The position numbers and the translations under genes are program-made. Below are positions 1-10,972 of a DNA stretch of 23,006 nt, piece by piece; the stretch's first letter is position 1; each line of letters starts with the position of its first letter. Location of the stretch: assembly GCA_015039365.1 (NCBI GenBank), contig WION01000715.1:1-23006 (forward strand), written 5' to 3'. The notes under the pieces were generated by a model. It made no database searches and was not told the origin of the DNA. It was given only the letters and a program-made list of their open reading frames with translations. The DNA is from Amanita rubescens (lineage: Eukaryota; Basidiomycota; Agaricomycetes; Agaricales; Amanitaceae).

Positions 1-909
1 CGTAATTTTTCACAGGTGCTGGTGCCTGCCGCCCGTTGCCAGCTGGGGTTGGCAAGTCACGTGACCTCTGCGCGTCGAAATTTCGACGTACGTGCCCTGC
101 TCATAGTGTGATGGCCGCGCTTGAAATGCCGCTTTCCCTTTTGGGGCAGCTTTCCACCCAATCAATGGCCGTGGTGACTGTTGAGACAAGTTTCTTGCGC
201 TCGCGGGATAGCTCGTTGTAGGAACTTTAAATATACTACAGGTAGTCAGATTAGGTAAAACAGAGTGGGGATGTAATCTACTCACCTCAGTCGATGCACG
301 AGAACGACTGAGGTGTCTGTGTACTCTAAGCCACATAAAAAGAGGAACTGTACAGTAGCGGAAGTAAGCAATATAAAGAATAAATGGATGAACCGATCTT
401 TATGGGTACACCCGCTCTATGACTTCTATAACGGGCACCTTCTATATTTGGTAAGAAGCGCGCCGCCGTGGTAAGTCCAACGACGCGCTTGCTTTCTTCC
501 ACAGTCGCAATCGCGTGAGGGTCATAGTTGTTATTCTACTTATTTATTTACATAGCAATATAATAAGGCAGCAGAAATACGAAGGGGAGCGGAAAAGGTA
601 GTAAAAAGGTATGGAAAGGGTTCCCCGCCCTAATATGGAAAAGCAGCTCCGATAGTGACGCCGGCATCGTTGTGGCTGGTAATACATCTTGTATTGGGGC
701 TGGCCAACTCGGAGCGTCACCAAGCTCGTTACCGGTACCAGACTCAATTGGGACCCCCCGATTTACTCTATGAAGAATAGGCACTGCCACCCCGACTCAG
801 AAATGAAGTATATAACACATTTCGGTCACGCGGTTCCAATGACCCCTAACACCATTCCAAAAATGGCAACTGTGTCCTTTATTCAACCGTGTCCTTCTCG
901 GCTTCCGTA
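1..909. mobile_element. Left, inverted copy of a ~1 kb TIR element (cut by window edge)
   Basis: This stretch is the reverse complement of 1174-2083. Position 1 pairs with 2083 and position 909 with 1174. The arms differ by only about eight substitutions or one-base indels that I could see, for example an extra T near 192 and an extra C near 630, so the duplication looks young. The inner end, 882-909, carries 28 of the 30 bases of the terminal repeat seen on the right copy; the last two bases differ. The outer end lies before the window. No transposase is visible. The 80-81 codon reading frames inside are short, start with non-ATG codons and resemble no protein I recognise, so I read the copy as non-coding. 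Confidence 0.85.
283..315. repeat. Hairpin inside the element (mirror copy at 1768-1800)
   Basis: An 11 bp perfect stem, CACCTCAGTCG at 283-293 against CGACTGAGGTG at 305-315, with an 11-base loop. The inverted twin has the same hairpin at 1768-1800. A separate 16 bp perfect palindrome (CGTCGAAATTTCGACG) lies at 73-88 and again at 1996-2011. Function is unknown; such structures are common in elements without coding capacity. Confidence 0.7.
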
Positions 910-1173
910 CCCAGACGAGAGATAATGATTAAGTGAACCTACCTTGGAGTGCAGATACATCGGCAGATATGATTTGGGCAGGATGTGTCGCATATCCGAC
1001 CTGTGTGCAGGCACACAGGCAAATGTATCCTTCAGGGCTTGGCCCTTACGGAATCTCCATTCGCTTGACGCTGCGAAGGTGGTAAGTCCAAAGCGGCTGC
1101 CGAAGCGTGACGTGTGATGCGTGACTTGTTAGCAAACCTGAACTGACGATCTCATGTTCAAGTTATGGCCACT
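910..1173. other. Spacer between the two inverted element copies
   Basis: These 264 bases are not shared as a block with the arms. They contain a near-perfect palindrome at 1000-1019 (9-base arms CCTGTGTGC/GCACACAGG around AG). There is a 9-base copy of the element tip (CTTACGGAA) at 1045-1053, and a 13-mer (GTGGTAAGTCCAA, 1079-1091) that also occurs inside the left arm at 468-480. No gene is visible. The shared words hint that the spacer may include remains of a further, older copy, but this is weak. Confidence 0.6.
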
Positions 1174-1201
1174 TACGGAAGCCGAGAAGGACACGGTTGA
1201 A
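1172..1201 (+). repeat. Left terminal inverted repeat of the 1008 bp element
   Basis: Thirty bases, perfectly complementary to 2150-2179. A 28-base version in the other orientation sits at 882-909, the inner end of the left copy. Confidence 0.85.
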
Positions 1202-2149
1202 TAAAGGACACAGTTGCCATTTTTGGAATGGTGTTAGGGGTCATTGGAACCGCGTGACCGAAATGTGTTATATACTTCATTTCTGAGTCGGGGGTGGCAG
1301 TGCCTATTCTTCATAGAGTAAATCGGGGGGTCCCAATTGAGTCTGGTACCGGTAACGAGCTTGGTGACGCTCCGAGTTGGCCAGCCCCAATACAAGATGT
1401 ATTACCAGCCGCAACGATGCCGGCGTCACTATCGGAGCTGCTTTTCCATATTAGGCGGGGAACCCTTTCCATACCTTTTTACTACCTTTTCCGCTCCCCT
1501 TCGTATTTCTGCTGCCTTATTATATTGCTATGTAAATAAATAAGTAGAATAACAACTATGACCCTCACGCGATTGCGACTGTGGAAGAAAGCAAGCGCGT
1601 CGTTGGACTTACCACGGCGGCGCGCTTCTTACCAAATATAGAAGGTGCCCGTTATAGAAGTCATAGAGCGGGTGTACCCATAAAGATCGGTTCGTCCATT
1701 TATTCTTTATATTGCTTACTTCCGCTACTGTACAGTTCCTCTTTTTATGTGGCTTAGAGTACACAGACACCTCAGTCGTTCTCGTGCATCGACTGAGGTG
1801 AGTAGATTACATCCCCACTCTGTTTTTACCTAATCTGACTACCTGTAGTATATTTAAAGTTCCTACAACGAGCTATCCCGCGAGCGCAAGAACTTGTCTC
1901 AACAGTCACCACGGCCATTGATTGGGTGGGAAAGCTGCCCCAAAAGGGAAAGCGGCATTTCAAGCGCGGCCATCACACTATGAGCAGGGCACGTACGTCG
2001 AAATTTCGACGCGCAGAGGTCACGTGACTTGCCAACCCCAGCTGGCAACGGGCGGCAGGCACCAGCACCTGTGAAAAATTACGTATATACATTGTGACGT
2101 GACTACGCAAGGACCCCATCCCTTGAAACACAGGGTTTTCTAATTTTTT

Positions 2150-2179
2150 TTCAACCGTGTCCTTCTCGGCTTCCGTAAG
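2150..2179 (-). repeat. Right terminal inverted repeat of the 1008 bp element
   Basis: Perfect reverse complement of 1172-1201. It is preceded by a run of T and followed by GGGTTATA, which does not repeat on the left flank. Confidence 0.85.
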
Positions 2180-2704
2180 GGGTTATAAAATCAAACCCTG
2201 CTGCCGAGCATGCCCGGCGGTATTGGTATAACAGTGGACAACAGGATCCATGTGGTACTCACCCTCGTCATTGAGAGGAAGGAATGTACTAACCAAGATG
2301 GGATATATGTATGAAGGGGTACTGTGAAATTGTAAACCCACACATGGAAAAAGAAATGAACACTTGTTCCTGACTTGCCGCGGTGGGCATTCACTGTTTT
2401 CCTTCTTGAAGACCTGAAGTTGGAATAAATATGTGGTGAGTCGAATAGTAGTACTATTGTTAGTTTATGTTACCCACGCACCGCAAAATGTCACCGCAAC
2501 TCGTACCTCTTTTCTCCTGTCTCAATCCGACCCCGCCGCCCACCAGAAGCGTGTACTTCCGGCAAGTCAAAGCTTCTCGGCGCTGTTTCGGAGTATCAGC
2601 GGCCCGCTTTGGTAACCACTAACTCAACCATTTTCCTGGGCCGCTCACAGGAATGAGCACACCTCACCAGAGGCTGAGCCTCATGTAGGCCAAATTTATC
2701 AATT
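2180..2704. other. Gene-free stretch, probable 5' flank of the beta-helix gene
   Basis: I see no convincing gene here. A frame at 2433 looks like a signal peptide for some 20 codons but opens with GTG and matches nothing downstream. The missing first exon of the following gene, if it survives, should lie in the last 300 bases, but I could not place it. Confidence 0.5.
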
Positions 2705-4269
2705 TTGAATTCACCGTTCGCTGAATACAGTTCTAGCACGCGGCATCGACTGTATCACAGGGCCAATTGCGAACCCGCAGACCCTACTAATACGGTTACC
2801 GATCGTCTCAATACCCTATTGAATTCGTCTGGTCCCGGATATGTATTACCTCTATGTCCCGGAGAACAATACATGATACAGGCACCCATTCTCTTCGCTG
2901 CCCCAAATCAAGAGATTAGTACGCAAGGGTACCCTATAGGAGACCAACGTGCAACTCTCGTGGTGGATGGTTCGGTATCAAAAGGAGCAGGTCACACGAC
3001 GGCGGTCGATGGGACTTGCGATAACTGTTCTGGTGTGGTGTTGCGGAATATCCAGGTATTACAGTTTTTTTTTGAAATTGAACGCGTTTTTCACGCTTTT
3101 TCAAGATTAATGGGAATCGCAATGGAACGGCGCCTACCGACGGAGGTGGTAACATAGAAATGGGCGGCCCAAATTCTAACCAGCTCATCGAATACGTTCA
3201 TTCGTACGATCCAAGGAGTTGGACTTGCCTCCATGTCGCTGAAGGGACGCTGAACTGTAACAATGTAACTGTCCAGAACAATGATATTGGTCCTTCTGGA
3301 TCAGATAATTTTCAAGAGTGGGCAGATGGGATCAGCGTCAGTTGTCGTAACAGCATCGTTAGGAACAATATGGTTGCTGAATCCTACTGATGGAGGAATT
3401 GTTTTATTTGGCTCTCCCGGGACTCAGGTTTACAATAATACGATATGGGTACAGAATGTAAGTCCTGAGCGGTCTTTGTATGCGTCGCAGCTGAATTGAG
3501 CCTTTTCAGCAAACGTTACTCGGTGGTATTAATATGGTGGATTATGAGCCGTTCCTGGGAGATTACACTGGCACAGTCGTTCGGGATAATACCATTCTTG
3601 GAGGGTTTGCTACTAGTACTGAAGGACCGGGAGAAACTCAAGGGTTCTAATCAAGATGACGCCATCATAAAGTAGGTCTCATCTCACTGACCGCGTTCGT
3701 GTTGCTTATAGCTATGCTATCTAGGATCGGTATCGCTATTGGTCCTCGTACATGGTTCGGGAACGAGTACGGCAACAACGTGTCGCGGTCAGGTACCGTG
3801 ATAAACAACAAGCTCTCCGGCGCCTTCAGTTTCGGGATTGCTATCACCTCTGCCCAAAATTTTACCGTTCAGGGCAATACCCTCTTTGGGAACACAAGTT
3901 TTATTGGTTCCCGAGGTCCAAATTGCAGCAGTACCGATGTGGTTCCCAATCCTTCACCGTTTCGTTGTCGGTACGAATTTGACGCAAAAATTGAATTTGC
4001 AAGCCAATTTTCAGCATATTCCTGATGGCGATTCGCTAACTTGTGTTCTGCCCCCTCCTGGAGGAGACTATTGGCCATTTGGTGGGAATCCGGGAAATGC
4101 TTCAGTTCGTTCAGGCCCTTCTGGAACCACGGCAGTCGCAGTAGCTTTAGGACTCATAATCGGACTTTTAACAGTTGCCATTATTTCTTGGTATGTACGA
4201 AGATGGGCGCTGCGTCGCAACCAACGTCATTTCGATGCTGAACGGGAGCGCGCCAAGGACTTTACATGA
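2705..4269 (+). pseudogene. Right-handed beta-helix (pectin-lyase-fold) membrane protein, frameshifted
   Basis: The reading frame resembles a fungal family of secreted or membrane-anchored parallel beta-helix proteins: Asn-rich rungs such as NNVTVQNNDIG, GIVLFGSPGTQVYNNT and GAFSFGIAITSAQNFTVQGN, then LTCVLPPPGGDYWPFGGNP, one membrane helix (ALGLIIGLLTVAIISWYV) and a basic tail. Three introns are recognisable: 3056-3105, 3458-3509 and 3672-3724. Between them the frame breaks three times, always by one extra base: about 3373-3380, at 3648 (TAA 3648-3650) and at 3963. No intron fits at these points. The initiator and signal peptide were not found; 2705 is only where the frame opens. Read literally this is a pseudogene. 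Clustered sequencing errors are the alternative, although all neighbouring genes read cleanly. The substrate is unknown. Confidence 0.75.
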
Positions 4270-4512
4270 TTCCTCTATACCCTAGATTTGCACAGTTGGA
4301 ATATCTAAGATACCCGTACATCATTGTATTTCACTAGTTTACATTTTTTGGACAGGATTGGACAATAGGTGTTGTTATGATTGCTTAGTCATCAGGTCGG
4401 CCCAAAAGCTTTACTTGCGTCTTCCCTGGTCAACACCGCCAGTCGCAACCTTTCTTACCGTCGCTAAGCGGTTCATCCAGACTTAGAATCATAATACACG
4501 GCGGGCTTCACT
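4270..4512. other. Intergenic: 3' flank of beta-helix gene and promoter of pap1
   Basis: No gene seen. The interval separates two genes on the same strand, so it should hold the first gene's terminator and the promoter of the poly(A) polymerase. No clear TATA box stands out. Confidence 0.4.
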
Positions 4513-7013
<2,501 letters not shown>

Positions 7014-7522
7014 CGACAAGTATCCGCCACTGTATCGATTCCTCTCCTCTGTTCTCAGATCATCGTATACCTTGTCGGAAGAGCCCCAAAAATCCACGGA
7101 GAACGCGGCAAGTATATTAATTTCAGCAACTGAAGCGTCAACACGTGAAGTCAAGTCGCCTCAGCTATCATTCGGTGAAAGTTTCTCAGTTGCGGCCGGA
7201 ACAGTTGGTGCCCAGTAGAAGACTCCTCAAAGCTCATGCCTGCTATATGTTTCTTGAACTGCCACTGCCTATATTTCGGTCACTTGTTTATTTATCACTC
7301 TATCTTTACAGGGAACAAGAGATGCTTCGGGCGGTAAGCAGAGTCGTGAGGGTTCACAGCACTACAAAGGGCCATCTCTTCTACGTTAGCATATCCGTCG
7401 TCTGCATTCATTGTGTACCCTTTGTGAACACTAAACTGTAATTTACATAAATAAATACCGTATAAAGTTATCTGATAATTACATGACTCACTTTTCGTTT
7501 TTTGCTGTGTGCATCAAAGTGC
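7014..7522 (+). other. pap1 3' region (possible extra exons) and promoter of the next gene
   Basis: If a weak donor at 7001 is joined to the acceptor at 7058, a Ser/Thr/Glu-rich frame stays open to TAG 7216-7218. A further donor at 7204 joined to the acceptor ending 7311 would extend it in phase to TAG 7387-7389. Either could be the true disordered tail of Pap1; otherwise this is 3' UTR. The rest, roughly 7390-7522, is AT-rich and should carry the pap1 polyadenylation site and the promoter of the 7523 gene. Confidence 0.4.
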
Positions 7523-8632
7523 ATGGCTTTGCAGATCTCCAGCCTCGTAGGTCCGTTACGGATCCCCATGAACCTACGATCTTCAGCGCCGAACACGCCC
7601 AATAAGCCTAGGGGTGTCAACGTCACGCCCAACACGACGCCGACGCGCAAATTACCACACTGCAGAAAGTGCCAAAGACCGCGGGCAGGACACCCGCGTT
7701 CTGGGTGTCCGTACGTCGAGGAGAATAACCCTGCACCGACAAGAGAAGCGACGGCAGAACCTGACAATCACATCGCACATGCATTGAATTCTCTCCACAT
7801 CACTCCGGAAAACGATCACAACAACACCGCTGCCAACAAAGAAAACACGAGCGTCAGAACGCGTCCGAATCCCAGTACTGCGCAACCTGCGCAACCTCGT
7901 GCAAATGCTACGCGTCTTTCGCTATCTACGACTGCGGGAGAGGTATTTCAAAGACTACGAGCTGGTGAAAACGAGCCTCCTCCGTATTATGATCTTTCGC
8001 TTTCGAGGAGGCAAAGTCGGATTGCGAGGATTGAGGAGTGGCAGCATTCGGTTGCTGTCGCTATGGAGTCGACTGAGAGCGATACGGATGGTTCTGGGAA
8101 TTGTTCTGGGCCGTTGAACGTGGATAACGCGTCCGAGGGGTCGAATTCACGCTCTCAGGTTCGGCGTGGGTTGGGGTTGAGAAACTCGAACGGCGGAAAC
8201 GGCGCGTTGTTGTCGCTTTCTTCCAGATCCAGGGCTTCGAATTCAAATTCGAACGGGGCCGGGGCCGCTCGGAGACCTCTCGTCCGTTCGATGAGTATGG
8301 AAGAACGTGAAGCGTTTGTCAAGAGTTTAAACGAAGCGTCCGATGCGACTGTGTACGTCCTTCCCAAAGTGGACATTCACGATGTCAACGCTACGGCGGT
8401 CAAACTTGGGTTTCGGACGAGGATTGTGATGAATGAGAGGGATGAGGATGATTTGCAGGCGTTGCTTGTGTTGGCGAGGGATGAGGAAAGATTTGAGTGG
8501 TTGTCGGAGAAGATTGAGAAGGAGGATAAGGCTTTGAGGAAGGGACAGCAGTCGACGAGGACGTTTGGGCTTGTGGCGGGTGGTGCGGTTATTGGTGCTG
8601 TGGGCGCCTGGGCTAGGTTGGCGTTCTCGTAA
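7523..8632 (+). CDS. Conserved fungal protein with Cys/His-rich motif and C-terminal membrane segment
   Basis: An intronless frame of 369 aa from ATG 7523, or 354 aa from ATG 7568, where MNLRSSAPNTPNKPRG looks a more natural start; neither ATG has a purine at -3. Near the N-terminus HCRKCQRPRAGHPRSGCP gives a C-x2-C...C cluster that might bind a metal. A long Ser/Asn/Arg-rich disordered middle follows. The C-terminal third looks folded (SMEEREAFVKSLNEASDATV, then a charged helix ERFEWLSEKIEKEDKALRKG) and ends in a small hydrophobic segment, LVAGGAVIGAVGAWARLAF, suggestive of a tail anchor. I believe similar hypothetical proteins occur in Agaricomycetes but know no function. It converges with the GatB gene, 102 bp away. 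Confidence 0.75.
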   Translation: MALQISSLVGPLRIPMNLRSSAPNTPNKPRGVNVTPNTTPTRKLPHCRKCQRPRAGHPRSGCPYVEENNPAPTREATAEPDNHIAHALNSLHITPENDHNNTAANKENTSVRTRPNPSTAQPAQPRANATRLSLSTTAGEVFQRLRAGENEPPPYYDLSLSRRQSRIARIEEWQHSVAVAMESTESDTDGSGNCSGPLNVDNASEGSNSRSQVRRGLGLRNSNGGNGALLSLSSRSRASNSNSNGAGAARRPLVRSMSMEEREAFVKSLNEASDATVYVLPKVDIHDVNATAVKLGFRTRIVMNERDEDDLQALLVLARDEERFEWLSEKIEKEDKALRKGQQSTRTFGLVAGGAVIGAVGAWARLAFS

Positions 8633-8734
8633 TGCTTGGATATTTCGACGTGGACATTTCAATCCCTTACCGTACGGAGACCTCATCTTACTTATCACAC
8701 GAATAGTTGTATCGGTAGAAATAACAATTTGATA

Positions 8735-10863
8735 TTACTGTTCTCCTTTAATGATATGCTCGATCATGGTTCGAGCAGCCTGGGCATTGGCACGCCCACG
8801 ACTGTCTTTCATGACGTGTCCAACGAGCCTGTTAAGCACGTTGACATTCCCTCTCCGAAATGATTCAACTTCGGATGGAAGCGCTTCTACAGCTTGTGTG
8901 CAGAGCTGTTCCAAAAGATCATCCTTCCCTTCTCCCTGAGCTGCCGGAGCGTTCAAGAACGCCAATAACTTCAATTCTTGAGCAATTTTAAGAGGAGAAG
9001 CTTGTGTAGGGTTGTCCAGCAAATGCCGAAGAAGTAGTTTTCCTGACGTTCCTGGATACGGCATGAGAGCTTGTTAGCTGTAGCGATGTGAAAAGACGAA
9101 CGGGTTATTGTTCCTTGTTCAACCAAGTCGATAAGCTGTCCTAATTGGGAAACTGAGATCTTGTTGTCTTTGAAAGACTCTTTTCGGGCGGAAAGCTTCC
9201 CAATCAGTTCGTGCACCAACCTAAAATACTTCATGTTAAAGACGAAAAAGACTGAAGCTACGCGATACTGACCAATTGATGACGACTTTGGGGTCCCTTT
9301 TCTGTGCACAGAGATTGTCAAAGTAGGCAACCGCACCACTCTGGTTTTTCTCGTCTTCACCATCAAAAGGCACTTCACGTTCATTGTCAATGGCGAGCAA
9401 CACGTCAATGTCCCGATCCGGAAACTCGTATTGTTGTTGCAATCTTTGGCGAGTCTTGTGAGGTAGTTCGGAGAGGTTACGATCAATGTCCTTGACACGT
9501 TCCTATAACGACGATGAACGCGAAAAAAGCGCAAATGAGTACGTGAACGTACTTCACTAATCACGAGCGTGCCCAAGTTTGGGTCGGGCATGTATCGATA
9601 ATCGGGAGCATCCTCTTTGCTGCGAAGAGTGAAAGTCTCGAAACGGTGCTCGTCAAAGCCACGTGTTTCTTGAGGGATTGAGGCTTTTTCTGGGTCCGAG
9701 GAGGATTCAAGGATAGCTCGTTGCCGATGAACTTCGTGAACTGAAAAGCGAATCGTTAACGGAGATCGTTTGCAAATGAGTGAGACGGACCGATGGCGGC
9801 CATCATGAACCTAACGCTGTTGAGATTCTTAATCTCGCACCGAGTACCTGGAGGTTGTCCGACGCGGTTAATTGAAATGTTGACATCACACCGCAGTGAT
9901 CCCTGCATACGTCAGCCGACAACGACAGGTAAGGGTTGAGGAATCGCGGACCTCTTCCATATTTCCATCACTTGCACCAATTGCCCGGAGAATGGCTTGC
10001 AGGGTGCGGACATACGCCCCTGCTTCTTCGGGTGACCTTGAGACCAACAGTATCAGAAAGAGAGTTGTAACCCTGGCGTGTGGACTCGTTACCGCATGTC
10101 AGGTTCTGTCACGATTTCCATGAGCCCGGCCCCTGCTCTGTTAAGGTCTATATATGATGTGTGGTTGCGAGGATTCAACGTGGACTTTGCGGTATCCTAG
10201 GGTTATTAATGAGCTGTGGGAGTCTGCATGATAGACAAACAATTGGACCTGTTCAAGTTGAACTTGTTTTATGCGAACGGAAAAGGGAAGACTTGACAAA
10301 GGGGATAACGCAGTGAGTTTTCCATTAATCGCCAGAGGCGCTAAATGAAAGGTGGATTAAAGAGAGCATTACCGACGGTCGAGTAGACGTACCATAGTGC
10401 TGCGTTATCTGGTAGCCCAAAGGGAGGTCATGATAAAAATAGTGCTTCCTATCAAAAGATGATTTCATTTGAACGTCACAACCTAGTGCTAGGGATGTTC
10501 GGAGTGCCAAATCAACGCATTTAGCATTCAATCTCTGGTAAGAGTCAACGTGAGTACGGATACGTCGACGGATGTTTTCCACACAAACAGGTAGGGTTCC
10601 TGGAAATGCGGCATCAAATGGGGAGACATGAGTGTTTGGGTTGTCCCCGAGTTCAGAGTTGAGTGCTTCTGTGTTCGGGTTCGGGTCAGTCAGTGGTTTG
10701 TCGAGGCGTGAGTGTAAGACTTACTTGAGAAGAGCTTCTGACGGGCCTTGATTTGAGCGTGTGTTTCTATTCCAATTATGACCTGCCAACCTGGCCATCT
10801 TGGGTCTTCCTTGTGCTCACGTACGCTGTGAAAGCAGCGGCGCAGACTGAGCGCACAGCGCAT
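8735..10863 (-). CDS. PET112: Mitochondrial glutamyl-tRNA(Gln) amidotransferase subunit B (GatB)
   Basis: GatB is the tRNA-binding and kinase/transamidation subunit that turns Glu-tRNA(Gln) into Gln-tRNA(Gln) in mitochondria. Exons in coding order: 10863-10725, 10668-10589, 10534-10393, 10340-10249, 10196-10093, 10036-9952, 9902-9791, 9740-9553, 9502-9273, 9220-9102, 9051-8735, giving 535 aa with every phase closing. The N-terminus [16 protein letters not shown] is a typical basic, Ser/Arg-rich mitochondrial presequence. Diagnostic segments follow: [30 protein letters not shown]-like [50 protein letters not shown] and [10 protein letters not shown]. The C-terminal helical GatB/YqeY domain ([14 protein letters not shown] to the end) is complete. 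Ten introns of 49-56 nt. Its partners GatA and the fungal GatF are not in the window. Confidence 0.95.
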
Positions 10864-10972
10864 GTATTGTTTCTAATAATAAGCTGTGAGTGTCACGGCT
10901 GATGTAAGCGTCACGTAAACAGGACTCCAACGCTCCACTCACCGCTGGGGCTCGTGCTCGTCGTTCAAGACG
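10864..10972. promoter_or_regulatory. Shared divergent promoter of GatB and the TRP-like gene
   Basis: Only 109 bp separate the two start codons (10863 on minus, 10973 on plus), so both 5' UTRs and core promoters must lie here or overlap the genes. No TATA-like motif is obvious in either direction. The boundary rests on the two well-supported starts; regulatory sites are inferred. Confidence 0.55.

Larger units (their letters stand above)
1172..2179. mobile_element. Complete non-autonomous DNA transposon with 30 bp terminal inverted repeats
   Basis: The element is 1008 bp long and bounded by perfect 30 bp inverted repeats at 1172-1201 and 2150-2179 (tip CTTACGGAAGCCGAGAAGG). A related sub-terminal word, AAGGACACAGTTGC, follows the left repeat, a common arrangement for transposase binding. 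The body is the inverted twin of 1-909. No open frame of transposase size is present, so the copy would depend on an enzyme encoded elsewhere. The flanks show no clear target-site duplication (left ends ...TATGGCCA, right begins GGGTTATA), so I do not assign a superfamily. A foldback element or a MITE-like derivative would both fit. Confidence 0.75.

Noticed and set aside
548..790. 80-81 codon reading frames in both element arms (548-790 minus, 1294-1539 plus)
   Set aside because: They begin with non-ATG codons, diverge after one-base indels between the two arms, and resemble no known protein.
1164..2187. Target-site duplication around the 1008 bp element
   Set aside because: Flanks TATGGCCA and GGGTTATA share no adjacent direct repeat; a GTTAT word on both sides is offset and likely chance.
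2433..2615. Signal-peptide-like frame upstream of the beta-helix gene
   Set aside because: It starts with GTG, there is no splice path into the beta-helix frame, and the rest of the frame is not family-like.
7668..7894. Antisense frames over the 7523-8632 gene and other long shadows (e.g. 13210-13692, 14119-14439, 8327-8698)
   Set aside because: They overlap well-supported coding exons on the other strand and show biased compositions expected of shadow frames.
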